From Sphingobacteriales bacterium (GTDB taxonomy: Bacteria > Bacteroidota > Bacteroidia > Chitinophagales > UBA2359): a stretch of DNA of 64,000 nt. Positions within the stretch are counted from its first letter, which is position 1; each line of letters opens with the position of its first letter. The notes beneath the pieces were generated by a model, which was not told the origin of the DNA, ran no database searches, and worked only from the letters and a program-made list of their open reading frames with translations. Location of the stretch: contig JADJTG010000013.1 in assembly GCA_016711285.1 (NCBI GenBank), forward strand, positions 40,001 through 104,000, in the 5' to 3' direction. A program made the position numbers and the translations under genes. This document shows positions 1-9,507 of this stretch, piece by piece.

Positions 1-177
1 CAATGAACTTTTCACAACCCCGACTGCTCTTGTTTATCTCGCAGCCCAATTCTTCTTTTCGCTTCTTCGCTGAGGTGGGCAACTCACATCGCCGCTCCGC
101 TGAAGGGGGTCTCTTTTCGCTTCCTTTTTATTATCAACGCCCTTTTTGTCAAACGTTGTTTTCCTTGAAAGCGAGTG
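1..177 (-). other. Possible leader of a stable-RNA operon lying off the left edge
   Basis: There is no credible gene in this stretch. Read leftward it follows directly from a good promoter at 178-209 and contains repeated GAAG/GCGAA blocks and little coding character. A strong promoter with a long untranslated G/A-rich leader is typical of rRNA or tRNA operons in Bacteroidota, so an rRNA operon may begin beyond the window edge. That is inference; no mature RNA is visible here. Confidence 0.3.
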
Positions 178-209
178 CAAAGATAATGACCTTATTTTCT
201 ATTCTCCAA
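178..209 (-). promoter_or_regulatory. Bacteroidota-type promoter firing leftward
   Basis: On the minus strand the -7 box reads TATCTTTG (178-185) and a -33 TTG lies at 207-209, a 21 bp spacing. Both match the phylum consensus TTG-N17-23-TAnnTTTG. The promoter points out of the window. Confidence 0.55.
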
Positions 210-273
210 ATTTTTTTGCAATTATTTTTATTGTTTTTTTAAAATGACTATTTTTTGACTGATTTTCAATGTT

Positions 274-1050
274 TTATGTACTCCTTTTTTTACTTTCTTT
301 TTCCACAATAATCATCTCCAATAGCTTTGATTGCCGGAGGAATGATGAATATGATGATAGAATACATATTTGAAAGCCTGCCAGTCCGTCTAAAAAACCT
401 CTTTTTATAATGTAATCGGTGAAAAACTTAAAGAGTGGTTTGATGAGGATATGCGTGATGGAGCTTTTTTTGCCTTTTTGAAAGTCATCGGCTGCCATTA
501 ATGTGGTGAAATTATTTATCTTTTGGGCGTGTTGTGCAATGTTGTTGTAGCTGTAGTGGAGTAGATCTCCTTTGAGTTTTTGCAGGGTGGTGAGCGGTTG
601 CATTTGTACTGACTCGTGAATATTGCCTTGCCAAGTGCCTTTTTGTTTGTTCCAAAGTCGGAGTTTGGTGTCGGGATACCACGCACTGTGCCGTATCCAA
701 GTGCCGCAGTAGTTGGTGCAGCGATTGAAACAATAGGCATCTTTGGAAAAGTTTTGTTTTGCCGATAATATGGATTGTTTTAATTCGTCTGATAAAGTTT
801 CGTCGGCATCTAAGGAGAGGATATAATCGTGGCGGGCGATGTGGTTGCCGTAGTTTTTGGCAGCGGTATAACCCTCCCATTTTCTTTGGATTACTTTAGC
901 CCCGTATTGTTGGCATATAGTGGTGGTGGTGTCGGTGGAAAAACTGTCTATTATTATGACTTCATCTGCTATTCCTTGCAATGAATCTAAACAGCGTGTA
1001 ATGTTGTGTGCCTCATTGTGGGTGATAATTACTGCACTCAGGGGGGGCAT
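274..1050 (-). CDS. Family 2 glycosyltransferase, WaaE/KdtX-like
   Basis: A 258-residue GT-A fold glycosyltransferase, probably adding a sugar to lipopolysaccharide core or another surface glycan at the cytoplasmic face of the inner membrane. The N-terminus has the family pattern: beta strand SAVIITHNEA (residues 5-14), DEVIIIDSFSTD (29-40) and the metal-binding motif LSLDADETLSDE (about 79-90). The length matches WaaE-like enzymes (about 260 residues). There is no signal peptide. It is transcribed alone, away from the adhesin gene, from a -7 box at 1078-1085. The exact sugar donor and acceptor cannot be read from the sequence. Family assignment is confident; the LPS role is inferred from family resemblance. 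Confidence 0.8.
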   Translation of the reverse strand: MPPLSAVIITHNEAHNITRCLDSLQGIADEVIIIDSFSTDTTTTICQQYGAKVIQRKWEGYTAAKNYGNHIARHDYILSLDADETLSDELKQSILSAKQNFSKDAYCFNRCTNYCGTWIRHSAWYPDTKLRLWNKQKGTWQGNIHESVQMQPLTTLQKLKGDLLHYSYNNIAQHAQKINNFTTLMAADDFQKGKKSSITHILIKPLFKFFTDYIIKRGFLDGLAGFQICILSSYSSFLRQSKLLEMIIVEKESKKRST

Positions 1051-1328
1051 TTTTTATAAGTTCTTGCTTTTTTTTGACAAAGTTAGCAGAATATTCCATC
1101 TTTTATAAGAACTTGCTTATTTTTGAAAAAATATCATTTGAATTTTTTATTTAGTTATATTACAGTGATGTTTATTTGTTTCTTTGTTTAAATAATCTTT
1201 AATATACTGTCTTTTTGTGGGTGTTGTTTAGTTTATTTTGTTTTTTGTATATATATTAGCTTATTTATTTTCAGGTATTTAATATATTTTATTTTAAATA
1301 ATTTTATTATTTTCTAAGTTTTATTGTT
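1051..1328. other. AT-rich divergent intergenic region
   Basis: A gap of 278 bases between the divergent glycosyltransferase and adhesin genes. It holds a minus-strand -7 box (TAACTTTG, 1078-1085) and two near-identical blocks, TTTTATAAG-TT/AA-CTTGCTT, at about 1052-1069 and 1101-1119, differing only in the central dinucleotide (AAGTTCTT versus AAGAACTT, which are reverse complements of each other). I see no gene, and no clear TAnnTTTG box for the adhesin. Confidence 0.4.
1078..1085 (-). promoter_or_regulatory. -7 box for the glycosyltransferase
   Basis: The minus strand reads TAACTTTG about 30 bases before the ATG at 1050, matching TAnnTTTG. No clear TTG is visible at the expected -33 distance, so only the -7 element is supported. 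Confidence 0.4.
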
Positions 1329-4300
1329 ATGAAACGATTTTTACTGTTTATTCTTTTTTTAGCTTTTATACAAGGGAGGCTTTGTGCTCAAGTAAGCTAT
1401 GATTTTCCGCTAAATGATGAAACGTTGGAAATAGAGGCGTGTGATATGATTATTTTGTATGATAATGGCGGCGCAGAGGATAATTATGCGCCTTCTTCTG
1501 GAACTGTGACGGTGTCGGCTCCCGGTGCTTTGTATTTTACGGTTTCTTTTACGGCGTTTGATTTGGCTGATGATTTTTTTTCGAGTTTACAAATTTATGA
1601 TGGAGATAACACGATGGGGGCTTCTATCGCAAATTTTGGCTCTGGATTTGAACCCAACTTAAACACCATAGTGGTTTCCTCTACCTCCAATATTGTATCA
1701 TTTGTATTTAATTCTTTTGAGTTTAACCAAATATCCGGTGAGGGTTTTGCGATAGAGGTTACGCCTGTAGTTGCTGATGGTGTAGAAGATGTGTTTTTTG
1801 CAGCCGATTCGCCGATGAGTTGCAACGGCTCGGTGAGTTTTACGGATTACTCGTGCAATGCACCCGATTCGTGGCTGTGGAATTTCGGCGATGGTACGAC
1901 TTCTACGGCTCAAAACCCTACTCATACTTATACTACTGAAGGAAATTATACCGTGACATTGACCGCTTGCCAAGAAGATGTTTGCGGCTCGTATAGTATG
2001 CCTTTCGCTTTTGACAGCGAAGCCAGTTTTTGCTTTCAGGAAATAATGCCTGTGAGCGGTGAAGCCACTACTCAATCTTGTAAAGGCACATTATTAGACC
2101 CGGGTGGCAGTGAGCCTTATCCTTTTGAGCCTGTTTCATCTATTTATATTATTGACCCTCCCGGTGCTACTATACAATTCCGGTTTACTGACGTAAATTT
2201 AGAGGGTATTATGGATTTTGGTTTTGGTTTGCAGGGAGCGGGTGTAAGAGTTTATAAAGGTGTGGGTACTGCCAATCCTGTTTTTACGGAAATTCCTGCC
2301 AATGGTATCCCTCCTTTGAATACTGCTTTTGTGGTGGAAGATGCCATCACGGTAGAGTTTGTTTCGTACAACGGTAATTTTAATTCTTATGATGGCTTTG
2401 CGATGGAATGGGAGGTGGCAGCAGAAAATGTACCGCCTGTGGCTGCTTTCAGCACCGCCCAAAGTAGCCCTTTTGCTTTTAATACACCTGTTCAGTTTAA
2501 TGATGAAAGCAGCAATAATCCGGGTGAGTGGCTTTGGAATTTTGGTGACGGCACTATTTCCACTGAACAAAATCCGCAGCACGCTTATACCGGTGTGGGC
2601 GATTTTACGGTGACGCTTGTGAGTACTAATTGCGAAGGCAACAGCAATGCCTTTTCGCAGGTGGTGACGGTTTTACCTTCGCCTACTCTGCTCAGTTATA
2701 GTCCGGCTTCGTTTTTCGTGACTTTGGAGTCCGGCGAAACTACCACCGAAACGCTCACTATCAATGCGGGCGGCGGCGGATTACTCAGCTATGATATTCA
2801 GGGTGCTGATGAAAGTTTTGCGGGTGTTATTTCGGTGTTGGTGTATAATTGGGGAGGCTTTAGTGCCGATGATGAAAAACAATATCAAAATACACTCCAT
2901 ATTTTGCAGGACAATTTCGGCACTTTAAATTATACCGAAACTTCTACTCAAAATGCCAATGAGTTGGAGAGTTTATTGGCTAATACACAAATTTTATTAG
3001 TACCCGGACGTGAAGATGATATAAATGAGGATATTTTTGAAGATTTTCAGGAAGTATTGCAAACTTTTGTAGAAAACGGCGGCTCTGTTATTTTTACTGG
3101 CGACAGCAGTGGCGATGCTATTAGGCAATCGGGATTGTTAAATGGTAATGCGGGAGCTTATTTGTTCAATCCGCTTATTTTAACGGAAAATAATGAACAC
3201 CCCTTGCTGCAAGATGTGAATACTTCATTTTACGGAAAATCGGGCGTTATTCCCTATAACTTTACCAATAATGATATTCAGAATGTATTGAATTTTCAGA
3301 GTACGCTTTTGGTATCCTATCGCGAGGCAGGAGCAGGTAAAGTGGTTTATTTATCCTTTAATTATTATTTTTATAATGATGATATGGAGCAAATTTTGGC
3401 TAATGCCATTTCGTGGACTGCCGGCAATGAACAAACACAATGGCTGTTTGTAAATCCTGAAACCGGAAATATCAATGCCAACAGTTCGCAACAAATAGAG
3501 TTGTTGTTTGATGCTACCGGAAAACCCGCCGGAACTTATAATGTTACTTTACAAATTTATACCAACGACCCCGCTAATCCTGTAATTCAAGTGCCTTGTA
3601 TTTTGGTAATTATCGGTATGCCGCAAATTTCTGTTTCTGATAATTCCTTAGATTTTGGCAATGTTATTCAATATACCTCCGCTACTGAAGAATTTACCAT
3701 ATATAATACAGGCAGCGATACCCTTTTTGTTACAGGCATCACTATCGGTGACAATCAGTTTACAACTGATGTGGACGATTTTTATTTATATCCGGGTTTT
3801 TCCTATACAATAGATGTTACTTTTGCTCCTACCGAAATTTTTACTCACAATAATGTGCCCTTAATTATTGAAAATAATGACGAGCCTATCACTGTGTATC
3901 TTAACGCAAATGCCACAGGCGCACCGGTTTCTTCCGTTAGCCCTGCTGCTATTAATTATACACTAAATGTAGGCGAAACCGGCAGCACTACACTTACGCT
4001 GAATAATCCCGGAGCCGGATATTTAGAATATAATATCAGTGCCAATTTGGTGTCTGCCAATACAGGATTTATTCTTAATTTTACTACTGATAATTATCCT
4101 ACCGAATTTTATTGGCAATTATTTGATTCCGAAGGCAATTTATTGGCAGAAAGTATTCCGGGTAATTATACGGATGTTCTGACCGATTATACTGAATCGT
4201 TGATGGGGCTTTCGAGTGGCGAAAATTATACTTTGGAATTGTGGGATTCTTTTGGTGATGGTGGCTTGACTTCGTATGAAGTTTTAGATGCCACTACGAT

Positions 4301-6624
4301 GGAAGTAGTTGATAGTGGCACGTTTGCTCCTTCTGATGGAGATAGCGGCTTTGAAGGTACAAAACTCACTGTTGATTTAGGAAGTCCTACGCTTAATCCT
4401 TCCGATTTGTGGGTTACTTTTAGTCCCACACAGGGTGAGTTGGATTTTCCTACCGGTTCGCAGGAAGTTGTAATTAATTTTGATGCAACTAATTTGCTGG
4501 GTGGTATTTACGAAACTACGCTCGTTATTGCCTCCAACGACCCTTTAACTCCTACTATTTCTATTCCGGTGACACTCACTGTTATTGGCATACCCCAAAT
4601 TAATGTTTCTCAAAATACACTTGATTTCGGCAGTATCTTGGTCGGTTTGGAAAATACGCTCACTTTTACCGTCAGTAATGAAGGCGGTACTGATGATTTG
4701 GTGATTAGTTCTATTCAGATAGGAAATGCACATTATGAAGTCTCTCCTTCTAATTTAACCCTCGACCCCAATGAAACTGCTACCATTACCGTTACTTTTT
4801 CGCCAAATAATGTGGGCGACTGGGATACTCAAATGATTTTGGTGAATAACTCACAAGATGGGAATATTACCGTCAATTTGCAGGGAGCAGGACAACCCGC
4901 ACCCAGTGCTTCCGTGAGTGCCACTGATGGTATCAACATCGTGTTGCAAGCCGGACAAAGCGGAATTGAAAGTTTTGTGGTTGCCAATACCGGAGCCGGA
5001 AATCTGGAGTTCGATATGCCTGCCAATAACCCTACTTATTTAGATTTCAGTACACAGGGCGGTAATGTAGCTCCTAACGGACAAAGTACGGTGACACTCG
5101 CTTTTGATGCTACAGGTATGACCGCAGGTGTATATGATTATGTTTTAGTAATTTCCACCAACGATCCTCTCAATCCTACTATCAATGTTCCTGTTACGTT
5201 GCAGGTCATTGCTTTTCCACAAGCGAGCTTCAATGCCAACAATACCGATGTATGCGGAACGGATATTACTGTTCAGTTCACCGACCAATCTGTGAATGTG
5301 CCTACTTCCTGGTTGTGGAATTTTGGTGATGGTACTACTTCTACTGCACAAAATCCTACCCACGTTTATACCGAAAATGGTACATATACTGTTACACTCG
5401 TTGCTTCTAACGAATTGGGAGCAGATACACTTATTTTACAGGATTATATTGAAGTAGATTTATACTGTATTGATAAACCTATTACTTGGAACGGCTCTCA
5501 AAGTGTGCAGGGCTGTAATGGTTCTTTGTATGACAGTGGCGGAGCAGACGGCAATTATGCCAATAATTCCAATGGAACACTCTCTGTTACTGCTCTTGGT
5601 GCTACTGCTATGGTGCTCACTTTTACTCAATTCAACTATGAGCTTGGTTTTGATACTTTGTATGTGTACGAAGGCACGCAAGCTATTCCAAGTGCTTTGG
5701 TGGGTGCTTATAGCGGCACTTCTTTGCCTGCCGGCGGTACAATTACTATCACAGGTCCTTCGTTTACTTTACGCGAAAAAACAGCTGTTAATGGCGGCAG
5801 CTTTGCGGTTTTAAACTCAATTTTGCCTGCCAGCAACCCGAAGCTCCCCCTACGGCGGCTTTCACTGCAACCCCTACGGCAGTATGCAGCGGTTTGGTAG
5901 TATTCAACAATCAATCAACATTGGCTTCTACCTATTCCTGGAATTTTGGCGATGGCTCTACTTCTTCTAATCCTGCCCCTACTCATCAATATACCGAAAG
6001 CGGCACTTATACCGTCACGCTCACTGTTACCAACAGCTTTGGAGATGCCACTGCTACCGAAACCCTTAATTTGAATGTATTGTATCCGAATGTAGGCATT
6101 TGCGAAGCGGCAAACCCAACGTGCCTATTCAGTTTAAAGATAATACTGCCAATGCTACTGATTGGTTATGGGATTTCGGCGATGGAACTTTGTTGCCCAG
6201 TGTTCAGAACCCTACCCATACTTATACTGCGGCAGGAACTTATACTGTTACGCTTTCTATTTCTAATACGGGTGTGGCTGCCAACTGCTTGGTGCAGTAT
6301 TCCGCCAATATCGTTATCAGCAATGCTGCCCCCGATGAATGTACCTATGTAGGTATCAATGACCCCATACCTGCTATCGGCGATTTGAATGTGTATCCTA
6401 ATCCTACAAAAAATCATTTATTTGTACAATGGAATAATGGCGCAGATAAAAATTGTACAATAGCTATATATGATATGTTAGGAAAATCAGTGCTGCAACA
6501 GTCTGTTGAAAATACAGGTGCTATTACCGAACAATTAGATATTAGCCATTTGGCAGCAGGCAGTTATGTGTTGATGGTGCGTAATGCACATCAATTTATA
6601 AAACGTCATTTTGTAGTGGAATAA
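1329..6624 (+). CDS. Giant PKD/CUB/ASH-repeat surface protein with T9SS sorting domain (two frameshifts)
   Basis: About 1765 residues when two single-base losses are repaired: one T in the run at 5809-5812, restoring AVFKLNFACQQPEAPP, and one C at 6116-6118, restoring ANPNVPIQFKD. Order: signal peptide 1-21; CUB-like domain about 38-146; PKD about 155-213 (WLWNFGDGTTSTAQNPTHTY); second CUB-like about 245-365; second PKD about 370-448; a ThuA/glutamine-amidotransferase-like domain about 500-698 (LLVPGREDDINEDIF, GGSVIFTGDSSGD, AISWTAG); then alternating ASH/choice-of-anchor repeats to about 1330 (motifs LDFGN, VTFSP, TNDPANP); a further PKD, a third CUB-like and two more PKD domains; finally a type A T9SS C-terminal domain (VYPNPTKNHLFVQW to the end). 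It is probably exported by T9SS and anchored on the cell surface or released; adhesion is an inference. No operon partner. Confidence 0.8.
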
Positions 6625-6648
6625 AAAAATGATGGTATAAATAAAAAT

Positions 6649-6686
6649 AAAACAGCCCGAAAAGTATGCACTTTTCGGGCTGTTTT
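6649..6686. terminator. Bidirectional terminator between the adhesin gene and gldE
   Basis: A perfect 16 bp inverted repeat (6649-6664 and 6671-6686) with a 6-base loop, ending in A and T runs on either side, so it can stop both the plus-strand adhesin transcript and the converging gldE transcript. Confidence 0.9.
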
Positions 6687-6700
6687 ATTACATATCAGCA

Positions 6701-8104
6701 CTAATCTGCTATACGCACTTGCACTTGCTCTATGAGATTTTCGGCGAGTGCCAATACGGTAAAATGTAGATTTTTATATGAAAATTCTTTGTCTTTTTCA
6801 GGAAAATCACCCACAATATTCAAAATCATACCCGCCAAAGTATTGACATCGCCGCTTACTTCGGCAAATAGGTTTTTGTCTATTTCCAATAAGTCGTACA
6901 TTTCATCTAAGCCTATCTTTCCTTCAAAAACCCAAGTAGTCGCATTGATTTGTTCGGCACGGTGCGCGTGATGCTCATCATCTTGGTCGGTTTCGTCATA
7001 AATATCGCCTACCAATTCTTCTAATATATCCTCCATCGTAATAATGCCCGCCGTACCACCGTATTCATCTACTACTATGGCTATATGGTGGTGGGTGCGC
7101 CGAAATTCGTTGAGCAGGTCATCTATTTTTTTATTTTCGGGTACAAACATCGGCTTGCGCAACAGCGTATGCCAATTAAAATGTTTGCCTTGTGTTTGTG
7201 TGCTGTGCAATAATACATCTTTGGCTACGATAATACCGATAATGTGGTCTATATCTTCTTGATATACAGGTACGCGCGAGTAGCCTGAATCTTGCAGCGA
7301 CTGTAGTAATTCGTTGAAACTCACCGTGGCTTCTATCGCAAAAACATCGCGGCGTTGGCGCATTATTTTTTTTACAGATATTAATGAAAAGCTCGCCACC
7401 TTCGCCAACAGACTTTTTTCGCTGCGCAAATAATTGATTCCCGTGCTGCTGTTGCCGATAGTGTCGTTTTTTTGTGTGGTGGTTTCCGTTGAATTGTTTT
7501 TTGCCGGAAACGATTGCAGCTGGCTGCCGCCCGATGTATTATATACTATACTTTCTTGTGGCAATAATTTGTATAAAGGTTGTGTAAAACGGGTAAGATT
7601 ATCTATAAGTGCTTCGTGGCGGAGTACCGTAGAAGGGGCTTTTAAAACGGCATAATGCTTCGGTAATAATACTACCAACCACATCAAACACAGACCTATC
7701 AGCCATACTATTGCCCAAAATGCAAATGGATATAGCAAGTCGGCGGTGTAATGGTGCAATAAATAGATGATGAGGATATATGCGGTGGTTTGGCACAAAT
7801 GCCGGAGGGTGTATAATGCAAAATATACCGGACGCGGTGCTGCCAATAAATGTTGCAATCGCTTAGAGCCGCTAATATTGATGAGCCATTCTTCGGGCTG
7901 CTGTACCAATACTTGTGCAAAGGCGGCTTCTATTGCAGAGAGGCGCACACTCAGCCATAATAACACAATGCTCAACAAAACGGCTATTCCGCTAAATGCA
8001 AGTGTATGGGGAAACAATATATAAATAAAGATAAAAACACGGCTCTTGTACAGCGGAGGCTCGTCGAGGGAGTAATAATTATCTGTACTGCTACAACTAT
8101 CCAA
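6701..8104 (-). CDS. gldE: Gliding motility-associated protein GldE (CNNM/CorC family)
   Basis: A 467-residue membrane protein of the CNNM/CorC (HlyC) family. Membrane segments lie at about 27-55 and 90-148; a CBS-pair region follows (VKKIMRQRRDVFAIEATVSF about 246-265; SGYSRVPVYQED; then VVDEYGGTAGIITMEDILEE, about 344-363) and a C-terminal transporter-associated domain (VSGDVNTLAGMIL). GldE is a Bacteroidota CNNM protein linked genetically to the gliding lipoprotein GldD. The gene sits downstream of ssb on the same strand, the arrangement commonly seen for ssb-gldE-gldD, but no gldD follows: the next gene converges. The family suggests divalent-cation transport or sensing; the role in gliding or T9SS is known only genetically. 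The start codon is the first ATG of the frame. Confidence 0.82.
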   Translation of the reverse strand: MDSCSSTDNYYSLDEPPLYKSRVFIFIYILFPHTLAFSGIAVLLSIVLLWLSVRLSAIEAAFAQVLVQQPEEWLINISGSKRLQHLLAAPRPVYFALYTLRHLCQTTAYILIIYLLHHYTADLLYPFAFWAIVWLIGLCLMWLVVLLPKHYAVLKAPSTVLRHEALIDNLTRFTQPLYKLLPQESIVYNTSGGSQLQSFPAKNNSTETTTQKNDTIGNSSTGINYLRSEKSLLAKVASFSLISVKKIMRQRRDVFAIEATVSFNELLQSLQDSGYSRVPVYQEDIDHIIGIIVAKDVLLHSTQTQGKHFNWHTLLRKPMFVPENKKIDDLLNEFRRTHHHIAIVVDEYGGTAGIITMEDILEELVGDIYDETDQDDEHHAHRAEQINATTWVFEGKIGLDEMYDLLEIDKNLFAEVSGDVNTLAGMILNIVGDFPEKDKEFSYKNLHFTVLALAENLIEQVQVRIAD

Positions 8105-8264
8105 TCGTTCTGCTTTTAATTAAAAAAATAGTATTCCTTTTTTGTTATTAAAAAGGTTTGCACAAATTATATACCAGCATTTTGTTATTTTAAAATAACG
8201 GCTGTGATATTTAAATTTTATTATTATGATGCTGTCTGCTTTTGCGGCAAACTTTTTTTATTTA

Positions 8265-8678
8265 CTAAAACGGTAAATCATCGGAGTCGGGAGCTTGCGG
8301 CAAATCGTCTATTTCTTCGCGGCGGCTATTGCTGCGGTCTTCAAACGGACGACGCTCCAACATACTCAAATCCAAAGCCTCTATCTCTGTGATGTGGCGG
8401 TCGTGTCCGTTTTCGTCTTTCCACGAACGCGATTTCAACCGCCCCTCAATAAATACCAAACTTCCTTTTTTTAAAAATTTTTCCGCAATAGATGCCAAAT
8501 TACGCCACACTACAATATTGTGCCACTCGGTAATTTCCACTTTCTCGCCGGCTTTGTTTCTGAACGACTCATCGGTAGCCACCGGAAAGGTAGCTTTCAA
8601 TACGCCATTTTCCAAATATTTCACTCGGGGATCTTGACCTAATCTGCCAATAATCATTACTTTGTTTAGCGTTCTCAT
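8265..8678 (-). CDS. ssb: Single-stranded DNA-binding protein
   Basis: A 137-residue SSB. The OB-fold begins MRTLNKVMIIGRLGQDPRVK, and contains the typical segments ATDESFRNKAGEKVE, EWHNIVVW and KGSLVFIEGRLKSRSW. A disordered tail follows and the protein ends DSDDLPF, the acidic tip that binds repair and replication partners such as RecO, PriA and exonuclease I. The length is usual for Bacteroidota. It has a good promoter at 8726-8755 and probably reads on into gldE, 160 bases downstream. Identification is secure. Confidence 0.96.
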   Translation of the reverse strand: MRTLNKVMIIGRLGQDPRVKYLENGVLKATFPVATDESFRNKAGEKVEITEWHNIVVWRNLASIAEKFLKKGSLVFIEGRLKSRSWKDENGHDRHITEIEALDLSMLERRPFEDRSNSRREEIDDLPQAPDSDDLPF

Positions 8679-8725
8679 AATTGCTTAATTGTTATTTACT
8701 GCTGTTGAAAATGATTGTCTTTACA

Positions 8726-8755
8726 CAAATTTATTAAAAACCTACAATGTTGCAA
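8726..8755 (-). promoter_or_regulatory. ssb promoter
   Basis: The minus strand has a -7 box TAAATTTG (8726-8733) and a TTG at 8753-8755 with 19 bp between them, as expected for the phylum's housekeeping sigma factor. It lies about 50 bases before the ssb start. Confidence 0.6.
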
Positions 8756-8802
8756 TGTTTTTTATAAATATTTTTATATCTCAACCAATTATAACTCGTA
8801 TT

Positions 8803-9288
8803 TCAACGACCATTGGAGCGTAAACTTCTTTCGCGCAAGTACTCAATGCGGGCGTTGGCGGCTTCTACTTCTTCTATGCGCGGAATATAGTCGCTGCGCG
8901 TGCCTTTGCGGGATTTCAGCATCGTTACCATGCCTATATACTCGGCTGTGTCCGAATAAACATATACTTCTAATTTTTTTTGAGACTCTAATTTCGGCAA
9001 TACTAAATTTACTTCTTTATAACTGCTCAAGTTATGATTAGAGTCTTTAATGTGGCTGGTTTGCTCGCAAGGCAACGAACTCACAATACTGTCTTTTATC
9101 AAACACAACAAGCGCACCCGAATACTGTCGGCGGCTTGCTTGCCGGTGTTCGTTATTTCGTTTTGTGTATAAAATTTATCCTTCTGTATTTTGCCGCTGT
9201 GCGTTAGTATTTCTAAATGTGCTTTTTGCTGCGGTGCTTCCATTTCTTTGCAAGCTCCCGCTACAAACAGCAAGCCTGCAATGAGCAT
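8803..9288 (-). CDS. Small lipoprotein of unknown function
   Basis: A 161-residue protein starting with a short hydrophobic signal and a lipobox (LLFVAGAC, Cys at residue 13), so it should be a lipoprotein. The middle is a predicted beta-rich domain (ILTHSGKIQKDKFYTQNEITNTGKQAADSIR onward, with VLPKLESQKKLEVYVYSD) resembling FxLYD/CARDB-type extracellular beta-sandwich domains, which is a weak match. The C-terminus is charged (EEVEAANARIEYLRERSLRS). It lies upstream of ssb on the same strand with a -7 box (TAATTTTG) at 9337-9344. I do not recognise the family and assign no function. Confidence 0.6.
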   Translation of the reverse strand: MLIAGLLFVAGACKEMEAPQQKAHLEILTHSGKIQKDKFYTQNEITNTGKQAADSIRVRLLCLIKDSIVSSLPCEQTSHIKDSNHNLSSYKEVNLVLPKLESQKKLEVYVYSDTAEYIGMVTMLKSRKGTRSDYIPRIEEVEAANARIEYLRERSLRSNGR

Positions 9289-9467
9289 AATCGTGTATAT
9301 GTTTTTGTTAATTGGTGCATTTTTTCGATTTTACTGCAAAATTATATATATTTTATAAGCTATTATTTATTTTCTGTGCTTGTATGTATCATTTGCAGAT
9401 TTGTATGTTGCACAGCAATAATTTTATTTTCGCTTAGGGCGAATTTTCGCAAAATCTGCTTTTAGTG

Positions 9468-9475
9468 TATCTTTG
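9468..9475 (+). promoter_or_regulatory. -7 box of the XRE/ScfR regulator gene
   Basis: TATCTTTG matches TAnnTTTG exactly and lies 33 bases before the TTG start at 9508. The -33 element is weak. Confidence 0.5.
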
Positions 9476-9507
9476 TCTTTCTTCATCTCTTATTTTATTC
9501 TTTTACT

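Noticed and set aside
3..242. A 79-residue protein at the left edge
   Set aside because: Low-complexity Phe/Ser/Leu content over a promoter reading the other way; no family resemblance.
5806..6118. Programmed ribosomal frameshifting in the adhesin gene
   Set aside because: No slippery heptamer with a downstream pseudoknot; the same kind of single-base loss occurs in many unrelated genes here.
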